Shown here piece by piece: positions 53,690 through 64,000 of a stretch of DNA of 64,000 nt (its first letter is position 1; every line of letters begins with the position of its first letter). Source of the DNA: Bremia lactucae (taxonomy: Eukaryota; Oomycota; Peronosporomycetes; Peronosporales; Peronosporaceae); assembly GCF_004359215.1 (NCBI RefSeq), contig NC_090622.1:1159715-1223714 (forward strand). Reading direction: 5' to 3'. Made by a program: the position numbers and the translations under genes. The notes beneath the pieces were generated by a model that saw only the letters and a list, made by a program, of their open reading frames with translations, had not been told where the DNA came from and ran no database searches.

Positions 53690-54130
53690 GCGCAACGCTC
53701 TACTGATCCAGTAACATCAAGAGAATCTGCAAACCTCTTGACGAAAGTTGCTCCAGACACACAGTCATTATGTGTCTCTGCACCTGGCGATGAAGTGTCC
53801 CTCATCATCTTGAAGTTAAAGTGACAAATGATTTGCCAGTCAGAGCCCTTGTGGACTGTGGAGTGTCGAATAACTTTATTCGGCGCCAGTCGCTAGAGGG
53901 TCGTAGGCTCAAATATGTTCAGCGCGACATCCCCCCAACGTGGATGACGGTGCGCCTAGCGACAGGCGCATCGATAACAGTGATGAAACGCGTGGTGAAA
54001 TTTCACTACACATTCAAAAGATTTACAGTACAATGATGATTTCATCGTACTAGATTTAAATGACAAATTTGATGGCATCCTAGGTTTACTTGGCTCAAAA
54101 ATTGTGAGCCAAGAATCAGCTGCAAGCATT
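53690..54130 (+). pseudogene. Retropepsin of element B1
   Basis: Frame 53821-54036 begins MTNDLPVRALVDCGVSNNF, with the D-C-G active-site form also seen in 44496-44852, followed by TWMTVRLATGASITVMKR. It is then frameshifted before the C-terminal box. Confidence 0.8.
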
Positions 54131-55079
54131 GACCCGTTAAAATTCCTGTCACTTGTTCATCATATGGCCATCTGATAAATATTTTGGAGCGTCCACAAGC
54201 GCCTAGATGTATTACGAGTGAGTGCGATGGCCTCACTTGTGGTACGGTCATTAGTACGACTGCACAAGATCACAGTGTGATGATTAATCACACTTTGGAG
54301 CCAGCTTCTGGCAGCTGTGCGAATGCACAGGCAGCGCCGAAGGTCACCACTCAAATAAGTTGAGTTGGGTAAGACATGAATGTACGCCTAGCGAACGATA
54401 TTCAAGGAAGATACCGGTTGTCCAAAATGGACAACACGATGATCCTAGGTCGAGAAGAGAGTCATCCGTAGAGGACCGAATATGATGGCGCAATCACAGT
54501 CGGAAGACGTCAAGGGAATAAGTCCCAACGTATTTTGAAGAGTAAGCTCCTCAAATAGTCAATGCTAAAGTGACTAGACTTCATCATCTCAAAGGATTAA
54601 TCCCTCGCCAGCCTGTGGAAAAGGGATCCCAGGGACATTAAATGTCTTGGTTAATGCGGATCAAGAGTAGGCGCTTATACTCTTGATCTGTATGCGCCTC
54701 AGAAGTAACCGTCGGAGATAACTCTATTACCAACCCTAGAACCTTAATGATTCTTGAAAAATCTGCATAGTGGTAGAATCAAGCAGATCTGCATACTCGT
54801 CACAGAGGTCGAATATGTAACCGATATTCGGTCAGCGGTAATTAATTTTTGCAGTGAATGAATGCTTTCTCAGCAGCTCAACGATGGACAAAAGTGTTCT
54901 CGATGTGAAGACTCGCATTGAGAGAGATACTACTCACTCCTGGGAGTCACTTAAGACAAATCCTTTATAAAGGAATTTGATTATATTCAGGAATGTATTC
55001 CCTTAGACAGTTCCATACGAGTTGCCTAAAGATGAAAGCACTCGACATGAGATCGAGCTCAAAGCGGGCTCGAAGTCCC

Positions 55080-55870
55080 GTGTCATGAAGCAGTGACCAC
55101 TACCTCGTGAATAAGTACTTGCGCTTGATAAATTCTTTAGCGGTCGATTAAAAGCGGGCCATGTAAGGTAGTCAACCTCCCCACATAGCTCCCCGAACTT
55201 CTGTGTGCAAAAGGCTATTGGAGGGTGGCGGATAGTGCACGCAATCAATAAATTTAATGCTGCAACGGTACCGGTTCAAACGCCGATATCGAGAAAAGAC
55301 GTAATCATAGACGGTATGCCTAAGAGTACCATTTTTTCGTCTATGGATCTGATGGGTGGATTTTATCAGATCCTTATGCGTGAACGAGACATCCCGTACA
55401 CAGCACTTAGCACTCCCAGTGTGATGCTCTGGGAATGGCTGGTAATGCCACAGGGGCTTAGTAACGCCCCTGCAACATTCAACAGATGCGTAACGAATCT
55501 GTTGAGACCGGTGCGAGAATTCGCATTGAGCTTTTTGACGTTGTATTTATCCACAGCCGGGCCATGGACGGAAAGACGGACGTAAAGGTTCATAAAACTC
55601 ACGTTCGTCAGGTTCTTACACTTATGCGAAAACAAGTTCTACGCAAATCTCAAGTAGTGTACATTCGCTGCAAGCGAAATACCGCTTCTTGGGTGCATCG
55701 TCGGTAAACGTGGCGTGCGCCCTGATCCCAAAAATATCAAGGCAAATACCGACTGGCCAATTCCAGTCGATGTCAAGGGACTTAGAAAGTTCCTTGGATT
55801 AGCGGCGTATTTGCACAAGTACTCCCGCAATTATGCCGAGATGACAGTTCATCTCTCTCGTCTCTTAAAC
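55080..55870 (+). pseudogene. Reverse transcriptase of element B1
   Basis: Frame 55205-55585 reads GGWRIVHAINKFNAATVPVQ, SSMDLMGGFYQILMRERDI, MLWEWLVMPQGLSNAPATF and TNLLRPVREF. The active-site region FDVVFIHSRAMDGKTDVKV follows in a shifted frame (55486-55707). It lacks the copia insert found at 42833-42944. The thumb region FLGLAAYLHKYSRNYAEM is at 55790-55850. Confidence 0.85.
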
Positions 55871-56681
55871 AAGCCGAGGATTGGCTTCGGAACGCTGATT
55901 GTCAGTGTTCCTTTGAAGGCGTCCAGCAAAGCTTATTGCAATAGCCCATCTTGGCGCTATCAGATCAAGACAGACCATTCCATGTGGTCTGTGATGCCAG
56001 CGATTTCGCAATCGGCTGTGCGTTAATGCAATACGATACAAACGGCGCGGAGCGCGTCGTCTGTTACCAATCGTGTCAGCTGCAACCAGCTGAATGCAAT
56101 TCCCAGTGTATGACAAAGAGCTTCTTGCCATGAAGTATGCACTGGCTAAATTTAGGGTCTATCTCCTAGGAGATGGACGGTTCATCGTATATACGGCCCA
56201 TGCGTCATTCCGCACGGCCGTAAACAGCGCACACCTCTCGCAAAGAATGGCTAGATGGCTATCCTTTTTCGCGGAGTATAATTTATTCGTCGAATATAAA
56301 CCAGGACGACTTAATATCGTCACTGATGCATTATCAAGCCGATGCGATTTCGAGCCCGCTGCGAACTGTAACAGTGAAAATAATCCCACCGTTGCAACAC
56401 TTCCTTACAAGTGTTCCATCATCAACTTTTTTGGTGACATAGAGAAAGCCTACGCAGAAGCTAAAGATCTTCTGCGTTTAACGGATCCTGATGTACCTTC
56501 CAATAAATCTTTTAAAGTGTTACCACTTTATATCGATCGTCATCCGATCGATAAACAAGATCCGACACATAGGTCGAATCTAATTTTCCCCCGTCCTCCA
56601 CAATTATTGGTGGATTCCCAAGGTGGGCAGCGTTTTCTTGCGGAAGTTATTCAAAACCACCGTGGTACGAAGGGGCACTGA
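55871..56681 (+). pseudogene. RNase H and start of integrase, element B1
   Basis: Frame 55951-56133 has RPFHVVCDASDFAIGCALMQ; frame 56094-56681 has VYDKELLAMKYALAKFRVYL, FIVYTAHASFRTAV and KPGRLNIVTDALSSR, then YIDRHPIDKQDPTHRSN from the integrase start, after which the sequence leaves integrase. YTDHA has become YTAHA. Confidence 0.82.
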
Positions 56682-57875
56682 ACGAGCTAAAAGCCTCGTT
56701 CCTGGCTGGTTGTTGACGTTGAGAGCCACGTCCGTCAGTATGACGAGATCCACTGGATGGACCAGAAGGTCCGTCGGAAAACACGCGCCCCTGGCGCACG
56801 TAAATCGATTGCAAAACGATTATCGCATCGCGCATCTCGATACAGATGCATGCCCTTCCCCAGGGCGAAGAAAGGGAAGAAACATTCCTTTTTATCTCGT
56901 TTCGTGTTGTCAATACAACACGGACAGGGACCACCCCACGTAAGGCATGTAGTTTCTGCCTCACGAGACAACCGATGCAGTTTAAATCTTGCATTGGTTG
57001 GAGTTCGTTTCTTAAGCTTAACGCGAACCGCGTTAAGACTTTAAAGCCAGGTTTCGCGTCCAATGACTTTGACATTGCGAATACACGCCCTCCATGCTTG
57101 GAATTTCCTCATTAGGAGTATATGGTGTTATTATTGGCGGTTGGTCAAGTAATTGAAAATATTCCTTAGGTGCATTAAGATCAACTGTACAGATGATTTC
57201 ACACGAATTGACAATAGGATTTTCTATTCTTTCCGTAATTTTTTGTGCGAAATTTTTAAATTTAATCTCAATCGTTTTTTTTCTCAAAAACAGTTTGGTT
57301 TTGTTTCCCCCTTTTTCCTATATTTTGCATTTTTTATCGAGTTTTTATCTCGCTCGTTGTTGCCACTATACCATCGAAGGTTTAGAGAAGCATCGAAATA
57401 GAAATTCTCCTCAGCGAAAGTTTTTCGCGCTGGGATCAAGGCCATGTAGCTTTGTCGCAATAAATATAGGATATTTACTATGAGGATTAGTTTCTCCATA
57501 CGTGCTACTGACTAGCCGTTCGGGTAGAAGCGACGGCTTTTTCTCAGGTACAAGACGGGGCATTTTATTGTCTTCACTCTCCTGAGTGATACCCACTAAA
57601 GCAGGGGTACCACAAGACCTTTTATTACGATGGATTGCGCTTTCGTCATCACCACGCACAGGAACGAGTGCGGGCGACGGCACGGGAGACGGTGCTGGCG
57701 ATAGGGAATCATCCTCGTCGTCGAAATCAAACATGTTACAGCGAATGCTATTAGCACGTCTTCCGGATTGAGCCCCCTCATTCAAAGGCTCGTAGTCAGC
57801 CGCCTGACGACGTTCAGGTGACTGTTTCGCTCCCACCACGTGGGCCATCTCGTCCGACTCGCATTCATTGTCCAC
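56647..57875 (-). pseudogene. Antisense ORF of family B (aORF-B1), frameshifted
   Basis: From the LTR side inward, minus-strand frames encode DNECESDEMAHVVGAKQS, DDEDDSLSPAPSPVPSPA, ATKLHGLDPSAKNFR (57411-57875), then AEENFYFDA (57284-57499), the Cys-rich block MSREAETTCLTWGGPCPCC and VFSDGPSGPSSGSRHTDGRG (56647-57075). The Cys-rich and FSDGPS blocks match aORF-D1 in the same order. A stretch at 57130-57400 is AT-rich and may be a small insertion. Function unknown. Confidence 0.6.
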
Positions 57876-58179
57876 CGCAAGAGATAGGTCACACTCACGT
57901 GGTGACTAACCACGTGCACGCGCAACATTTAATGTTGCAGAAAAGGATGATGCTACGGTTGACGAAATGTCTGCCGCAAGAGACAATAATGCGTCACCCG
58001 CGGCTGCATATACCGCAGCGAATGTTCTGGACTATGTGTGGACCGCATGGACTTGTTAACCATACGATAGAATTGAAAATGATGGTTCTGACCAATCAAC
58101 ATCATTTTCAATGAAGAGGTCTTATAGTGACCACTTAATTCAATGACATTCACAGTGATTGTCGTTTAAGGGAGGGTGG

Positions 58180-58430
58180 TGTAACGGGGTATATCGTTGC
58201 ATGAAATTAACAATTATAGATTGTTAATTATTATATTATCTAAAAGGTTGATACTTTTTGGGGGATATTATTTTACATAGTTATACTCGGAAAACTTATC
58301 CATTTGTAGAGAAAGGCCATTATATCTACTTTCTCCGCGGTCCAGTCAGCATTGGACGCTCGCAAAAGAGAGACAGATAGAACTTTATTACATAATTTGT
58401 ATAAGTATACCAATTAAGTTTGGATTCAAT
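58180..58430 (+). repeat. Proximal half of 3' LTR B, element B1
   Basis: It follows the purine tract TTTAAGGGAGGGTGG and starts TGTAACGGGGTATATCG. It matches LTR B up to about the middle, then stops abruptly. Confidence 0.85.
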
Positions 58431-58869
58431 ATGCCAGAGCTCCCACTGGGTGCAATCCTTTGAAAATTTCACGAAACATGATTCTTATTATTGCTCACAG
58501 TCAAGATAGACGCTTTCTGATCCTTGTCCTTGTGACAATTCATCGATAGTTGCTCCAATGGCTCAAGACGAACGCGGAACTCGACGCCTATGCCAAGCCT
58601 CTCCCATGGGCGCCGATACCCAGCACCTTGGCATCATTCACAAGCCACGCATCCGTGACGTCGATCTTGTCCTTAAAAGCAATGATATTTCCTGCTCGAG
58701 GTTATATTCTAGTAATATTAGTCACCACTTTACAGAAGGACTTCGGTGCGCTGCTCTAATGGGTGGAAGCACTCTGGTGAATATAAGAGACTTAATTTGC
58801 GGCTATTAATCTGCTCAATAGATGACAAAATGTTAAGTAATTTTTTTGCTGGGTTTTTAGTTTCGTTAC
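58431..58869. other. Unassigned segment between the two LTR halves
   Basis: A frame reads MAQDERGTRRLCQASPMGA and RIRDVDLVLKSNDISCSR without a family I recognise. In the inversion model it is the original 3' flank of element B1, now reversed. Confidence 0.45.
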
Positions 58870-59070
58870 TGTAACGGGCTATCATCGACTTGTACTGCTT
58901 CAGTACAAGTCCACTTCGCACTGCTTCAGTGCGAGTGGTGCCTCACGTCACTTCACGTACACTAGTACGTGCGGAGGAAGACTCTTATAAACACTTGCTT
59001 TAAAGAGGGTTAAAGTAAATTATGTTTTATATAATTACGCTAATCTGTTTTTATCCACAAAAGACATACA
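58870..59070 (-). repeat. Distal half of LTR B, inverted
   Basis: Plus strand TGTAACGGG, then GACTTGTACTGCTTCAGTAC and GCACTGCTTCAGTGCGAGTGG-like text are the reverse complement of the last ~200 bp of LTR B, including both hairpins. It begins in the LTR where the half at 58180-58430 ends. Confidence 0.8.
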
Positions 59071-59738
59071 ATACAATAGCGGTTTAAGTTCGAGTGCATG
59101 CCGATGTCCATCTTCCGCAGTAGGCGACTGCGATGACGACAGCTTTAATCCTGGTGCGCACAATCGTCACACATTTGGCATCTTGTTGGTCGAATCTTTA
59201 AACGACGTCGTCGATAAAGCAACCCGGCTTGATCAAAATTATCTTGATTCAAAGCGCCCTCACTGCTATGTTCTGATCGATTTCTACGCAAAGAAAAAAC
59301 CGTGCCTTGCCCAGCTTCATAATTACACCAAGGTCACAACAATAAGATTAATCAGGAAGCGCTCGACAGTGCTTAATTTTGAAAACAAATTTGAGCGCTT
59401 CGTTACCCGAATGTTCTCATTGTTTGGCATTGCTCTGATTGTTAGATGTTTACCGAGAGCCCAACGTAGAAGAAGTCTTCCTGGAAGCGCTTGACATAAC
59501 CACATTCTACGCCATTGCAGCTCTTAATTAATGAACTTTACAAAATGTCCTTTTTTAGGCTCTTACTTCAAATTCGTATGTAGCTAACTTTCGTATTCCT
59601 GATCGTTGTCGACACCAAACGGAACTTCCACATCGACACTTTCCGCCATCACACTGCTAAGAAAGCTGTGTCGACATCAATCTGTTCATTTTGATAGTCG
59701 TATTCGGCATACAATCTGAATTTATCGGATCGAGTTCA
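59071..59738. other. Unassigned segment before element C3
   Basis: Frame 59183-59494 includes MLVESLNDVVDKATRLDQNY, faintly like a gag segment, but I cannot support that call. Nothing else is recognised. Confidence 0.4.
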
Positions 59739-60270
59739 TGTAATCGGCTAAAGTTGCCCTAATGTTACACAGTCCACATTAAGTACACTTGGTGTACTTA
59801 AGGGGATGGTCAATTACTTAAATAAAGTAATATGACCACCACTCGGGTGTGGTTCACATTTGTGACCAACCCTTGTGTATGTGATGCACACGGGTGCATT
59901 CACATCAGGAGGGATGACGGCTAGCGTCAGCCGTTACGCGAGGTATCTAGAAAGATACTCTCGCAATACATATTTAGTGTTATCTATAAAGATGATATTT
60001 TTGATTGGTTAAAATTGGTATATATATTTAATGCGATTGAATATAAATCAGTCTGAAAACAACTTTCTACTTAGTAAGTGCGCACAAGGAGCCGGATTAC
60101 CGCTCTCGTGACGAGACTTAAGTAACGATTTAGTGCGTTGGGCGAGGTCGCTAACGCGCCCACCACAATTACCTCACTGCACGCAAGAGAAGATGGATAA
60201 AACGCTTCCTCGCTGTGCTAGAGTGTGTGTCTAAGTAGAGCGTGGCCGCATTACGACGTGCCCGCCTACC
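59739..60270 (+). repeat. 5' LTR of element C3 (family C)
   Basis: Starts TGTAATCGGCTAAAG and ends GCCCGCCTACC (final A lost). It is followed by the primer site TGGTAGCACTTGAACTCC at 60272-60290. Confidence 0.85.
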
Positions 60271-60312
60271 CTTGGTAGCACTTGAACTCCTTCCAAAGAC
60301 CCGTATCTCTGC

Positions 60313-60738
60313 GTGTGTACTTTGGAAAGTCCGTATGACCTCATCCTAGGCATGCCGTGGTTTAAAAACCACCAACCATGGATAGATTGGCGTACACGCA
60401 CAGTTCCGAACTCTACGCAGGTCACCGGAAAGAATGTGCTCCTGCGAGAGGCATATGCAACTGATGTCGTGTCGAACACAGTTGAGGGTGCGTTGACGGG
60501 ATGTCAAACGTCACCAATTTCTACCCAGCTCGTGGAGACTGAGGTAGTGAAAAGAACAATGATGAGTTATCATGTGTCCCACAGTCCTGCACAGAGCCGA
60601 GAGCCTATGGCAGCAGACAGCGAGCTTACTGGAAGTCAAGCGTCGCGAGAACCGGCACAGCGCCTAGAGCCAGGTGCTGTTGGAAGGGGTGCGTTAGCCA
60701 GGAGTGCAACGGCACCCGCTTCCCAGAAAAGGGTCTAG
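60313..60738 (+). pseudogene. Protease C-terminus and linker of element C3
   Basis: The frame begins YDLILGMPWFKNHQPWIDW, the conserved end of gypsy retropepsins (ILGMPWL, then IDW), and continues as a Ser/Ala/Glu-rich linker to 60738. The active-site half of the protease is absent because of the deletion next to the primer site. Confidence 0.8.
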
Positions 60739-61349
60739 GTAACTCGAAAAACGAGTACCCGAAAGATTAGGACTATCAAACGCACGTCTAAACGAGTGAC
60801 CTTTGGATCAGTTTCTATAAAAGAGGACAGGCCTTCGAACGAGGTGTTCGAGGCCGACAAAGACGAAATTGCGGAGACATCCTCAGTTGAGGTGCTCCGG
60901 CAAGTCTTTAAATCAGCCGAGTAAATAGCAATTTTGCCGAGGAGTTAGCAAATCTCCTAGAGTATCGAGGAATCTGTTCCTTGCCGAATTAAAGGCAGGA
61001 AAGATCCACAAAAAATGTCATACTAGTTCCAGAAGAGAACCTGGTGGACTGTTGCTCGTCGTCCAAAATCGACGAGAGCGTCCTAGAAGCGAACAAAAAG
61101 AAACAATTCGCTAATCAAGTCTAGGATGCCTTGAGAGACAGTCCGTTCTTTGAGGTTCTGTGGAAGCATCGTGATGTGTTCCCAGCAGAAGTGCCGAGCC
61201 GCCCGCTACCAGTAGATAGGGGCATCGGGCAAGAAATAAACCCCAAAACCAGTCAATGCCGTTGCCGAAAGAGCAAGTCGATTATATCGATGAGTTCTTC
61301 GACAAGCGAGCCAAGGCGGGACATGTGCGTGAGAGCACTCGCCTCACTG

Positions 61350-61870
61350 CAGCCTGAACTTTTGTGTGCGTAAAGCCACAGGTGGATGCCGCGTGGTTCA
61401 TGCTTACAATAAGCTGAACACGGCAACCATACCGGCTCAAACGCCAATCCCGCGGAAAGATGTTTTGCTGAACTCCATGAGATAGTCAACTATCTTTTCC
61501 GCGTTGGATTTGAAGGATGGCTACTATCAGGTACTAATGAAAGAGTCCGATGTAGATAAAACAGCTGGACGCACCCCAAGCGGTTTGCTTTGGGAGTGGC
61601 TTGTGATGCCCCAAGGTTTGATAAACCCACCAGCGACATTTAGCCGAGTGGTGGCTCACGTGATGCGTCAGCACCGTGCCTATGCGCCCCATTATTTTGA
61701 CGATGAATTCAAGCATAGTGGGGCCGTGGACGAGCTAAGCGCAATAGAGCCGCACAAGCTCCATTTAGACGCTGTGTTGCAGACTTTGAAAGACGCCCAA
61801 TTGTACGTCGACTTGCAAAGTGCGTCATTGGGGTCCCCGAGATACCTGTGCTGGGTTGCATCGTAGGTAC
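61350..61870 (+). pseudogene. Reverse transcriptase of element C3
   Basis: Frames give CRVVHAYNKLNTATIPAQTP, FSALDLKDGYYQVLMKESD, GLLWEWLVMPQGLINPPATF and the active site YFDDEFKHSG (61504-61866). Family members have YFDD-I/V-F at this position, so one residue differs just after the catalytic Asp pair. DLQSASLGSPRYLCWVAS then ends in a stop. Confidence 0.88.
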
Positions 61871-62537
61871 ACATGGTGTAAGAGTAGAACCAGACAAGGT
61901 AAAATCAGTAAAGGAATGGCCAATCCCACGGCATGTGAAGGATTTGCGCCAATTTCTAGAGCTCGCTAATTACTTGCATAAGTATAGCAAGAATTATGCG
62001 GAGCAAACTAAACCATTATCTGATCTCCTTAAAAAGGACACAGAATGGGTTTGGTTAAAAGAACAAGAAGATGCGTTCACATCAGTGAAGCAGTCTCTTG
62101 TAGAGGCACCGGTCTTGGCATTGCCAGACGCGGATAAGCTTTTTAGCGTCGTCTGCGATGCAGGTAATTTTGCAATCGGCAGCGCACTCATGCAAAAGGA
62201 TGACGACGGCGTTGACTGCGTCATCTCTTATCAGTCCCGGCTTTTAAAAGCCGTGGAACTGAATTATTCGGTGCATGACAAGGAGCTATTTTCAATCAAG
62301 TATGCTCTTGTCAAATTTCGTGTGCACCTAATGGGCACCGAACTATTTGTGATTTATACGGATCACGCATCACTGCGGACCGCAACAAACTCACCGCACC
62401 TCTCGCCTAGAATGGCAAGATGGCTCACATTCTTCTTTAAATTTAATTTTAAAGTTGAATAGAAGCCCGAAAAGTCGAATGTCTTAGCTGACGTTTTATC
62501 GTGCAGACCAGACTTCAAGGTTAGACACCAGCAAAGT
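61848..62537 (+). pseudogene. RT thumb and RNase H of element C3
   Basis: A 204-codon open frame contains LRQFLELANYLHKYSKNYAE, VVCDAGNFAIGSALMQKD, HDKELFSIKYALVKFRVHL, FVIYTDHASLRTATNS and RMARWLTFFFKF. The acidic residues expected in RNase H are present. A stop at 62460 precedes NVLADVLSCRPDF-type sequence. Confidence 0.85.
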
Positions 62538-62863
62538 CACCAGATATAAATCTGGCGGCCAAAATCTACTTTAAAAAAGCTAGGGTAAAGGTTTTAGATT
62601 CAAATAATTAAATAAAGCTCAGTTCCCATTTTGACCTTAAAGCATCTAATGCCTATTTAAGGGTTGCGCATTGATCTGCGAGCGGTAGAAGCCTTCCTAA
62701 GGTACATACTCTCGGGCACTAGCTGCCACTTGATTCTACGAACCCATGAATCCCTTGAACTAGGATTCACTCCCTACGTTGTTGAATCCATTAGTTCAAT
62801 AGACTAAGAGACTCTTTGAGTCTATGAGTCCTCCTCTGACTTAAGGAGCGAGGAAGCTCGCAG
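62538..62863 (+). repeat. LTR A fragment (A3) joined to LTR D
   Basis: It begins abruptly inside LTR A (CACCAGATATAAATCTGGCG) and runs to GAAGCTCGCAGC, then joins family D sequence at the same point as 39033/39034. Confidence 0.82.
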
Positions 62864-63056
62864 CCGATGTCTTGTTGCGTCAATATTATCAAATTTGGTA
62901 ATATTGGCACTATTGCGTAACAGGACACCCCATTACATCATCTTTTTAAACAACAGTCACTTTAGGACTGATGTAAAGTGACAGAGAGAACTATTACGTC
63001 TCCCTCGTTTGATTAGCACTTGTCGAATTAATTTTGATTTCAACTTTTAATTGCGC

Positions 63057-63408
63057 ATGATTTCGAAACACGTGCGCGTCGGCTGTGAGGCAGCAAAGCG
63101 GGCAGACGTTAGCGATGCAAATGGTTCAGTAGACGCATTAGCGTCTACTGCGGGAAGAAAGTCGCCCAGGTGACTGGTATAAGTCATTTTCTACTCCCAT
63201 TGCGGTGACGGGCCGTCAACGCCCGATTCGGTGGCAACAGTTAAGGTCTCCAGATCATGCAGCCCACGTTTGTTGAACCTACGGGATCTAACAAGACAGC
63301 CACATAGGTGATGACGAAGTTGTTTGACACTTCGTCAGACCCTTTGGGTGCGTAGTCATGTTGTGATGACTTCATGGACGATGATATGTGGGTTGATGTC
63401 AGTATGCA
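63057..63408 (+). pseudogene. Antisense ORF of family D (aORF-D3), N-terminal fragment
   Basis: ATG 63057 starts MISKHVRVGCEAAKRADVSD and VDALASTAGR, matching the start at 39296. Frameshifts follow; a later block TKLFDTSSDPLGA-type sequence appears near 63310-63350 before the deletion joint. Confidence 0.55.
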
Positions 63409-64000
63409 AGGTTAATGACGGAACACTCGTAGTGAGTGTTGCAACAGTAAGATCACTTTCACTGTTGGGGTGCACAGCTGACTCGAAATCGGGTCGGCGT
63501 GATAACGCATCAGCGACGACATTAAGTCGTCCTGGTTTATATTTGACGGAGAAGTTATACTCCGCGAAGAAGGATAGCCTCGCCATTCTTTGCGAGAGGT
63601 ATGGGCTGTTCACGGCCGTGCGTAATGACGCATGGTCCGTATATACGATGAATGGTCTATCTCCTAGGAGATAGACCCTAAATTTAGCCAATGCGTATTT
63701 CATGGCAAGGAGTTCCTTGTCATGCACTGTATAATTGCGTTCAGCTGGTTGCAGCTGACGCGATTGGTAACAGACGACGCGCTCCGCGCCATCTGTATCG
63801 TATTGCATTAACGCACAGCCGATTGCGAAATCGCTGGCGTCACAGACCACATGGAATGGTCTGTCTTGATCCGCAATCGCCAATATGGGCGATTGCATCA
63901 AGCTTTGCTTGATTCCTTCAAATGAACGCTGACAATCAGCGTTCCATAACCATTTCTCGTCTTTTTTCAAGAGACGAGAGAGATGTACTGTCATCTCTGC
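63408..64000 (-). pseudogene. RNase H of element D3, partial
   Basis: The minus-strand frame 63356-63994 reads MTVHLSRLLKKDEKWLWNAD, RPFHVVCDASDFAIGCALMQ, HDKELLAMKYALAKFRVYLL, FIVYTDHASLRTAVNS and NVVADALSRRPDF. This is the best preserved RNase H in the window, with CDAS and YTDHAS intact. It continues beyond the window edge towards RT. Confidence 0.85.

Larger units (their letters stand above)
52116..58430 (+). mobile_element. Element B1: near-complete family B Ty3/gypsy element with deletions
   Basis: It runs from LTR B (52116-52560) through gag, protease, RT and RNase H to an antisense frame and the first half of a 3' LTR B (58180-58430). Most of integrase is missing: sequence jumps near 56600 from the start of integrase to the antisense region. 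Sense frames are broken. The distal half of the 3' LTR is found inverted at 58870-59070. Confidence 0.82.
59739..62537 (+). mobile_element. Element C3: 5' part of a family C gypsy element, internally deleted
   Basis: LTR C (59739-60270) and primer site are followed almost at once by the end of protease, so gag and most of protease are deleted. RT and RNase H follow, and the element is cut at 62537, inside the region after RNase H, where an LTR A fragment begins. Together with C2 it outlines family C. Confidence 0.82.
62864..64000 (-). mobile_element. Element D3: internally deleted gypsy element running off the window
   Basis: On the minus strand RNase H (64000 to about 63408) is joined directly to the antisense-ORF region of family D (63057-63408, plus strand), then a purine tract and a partial LTR D (62864-62936). 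Integrase and chromodomain are deleted. The left part, including the LTR A/LTR D joint, is nearly the same as 38690-39650. Confidence 0.75.

Noticed and set aside
59183..59494. Possible gag fragment
   Set aside because: The resemblance to gag is limited to about 15 residues and lacks any zinc knuckle; listed only as unassigned.
1..64000. CRISPR arrays, rRNA, tRNA genes
   Set aside because: I found no regularly spaced short repeats, no rRNA-like conserved stretches and no convincing tRNA cloverleaf; a tRNA scan would be needed to exclude a single tRNA.

Overview
The window looks like a gene-poor, retrotransposon-rich stretch of an oomycete genome, most likely from Peronosporaceae (a Phytophthora or downy-mildew relative). 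The evidence is two related secreted RXLR-type effector genes, an array of WRKY19-like C-x4-C-x9-C-x2-H fingers, compact mostly intronless host genes, oomycete-like initiator motifs upstream of the effectors, and several families of Ty3/gypsy chromoviruses. The species cannot be named from the sequence alone.

Host genes sit in two small islands. The first spans about 14.5-27.8 kb. It holds an RXLR effector (14690-15241), a PX-RCC1-TBC Rab-GAP-like protein (15392-18901), a finger protein on the minus strand (19489-20583) and, past a decayed Mutator-like element, a PH-domain/histidine-phosphatase gene with one 63-bp intron (26384-27772, minus). A second effector copy at 2101-2664 is separated from its paralogue by a complete Ty3/gypsy element and a chimeric element. 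The other host locus is the 5' part of an NADH-cytochrome b5 reductase gene (46890-47346), which runs into a 100-N assembly gap.

The rest is a mosaic of decayed LTR elements that I label A, B, C and D by their LTRs. A1 (3193-10388) is full length with a 5-bp target duplication. Others are truncated (A2, B2, C2, C3), solo (A4), internally deleted or chimeric: 11547-13839 has a B 5' end and a C 3' end, and 39034-46342 has a B 5' end and a D 3' end. A 112-bp Ty1/copia reverse-transcriptase patch lies inside one gypsy reverse transcriptase.

The most interesting recurring signal is a long open reading frame antisense to pol, between integrase and the 3' LTR, in all four families. It runs through the chromodomain region on the opposite strand. 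Its start codon and several protein blocks are conserved between copies, B and D versions share a Cys-rich block, A and C versions share another block, and the A1 copy stays open for 461-513 codons although pol beside it is full of stops. I propose it as an overprinted accessory gene of these oomycete chromoviruses; its function is unknown.
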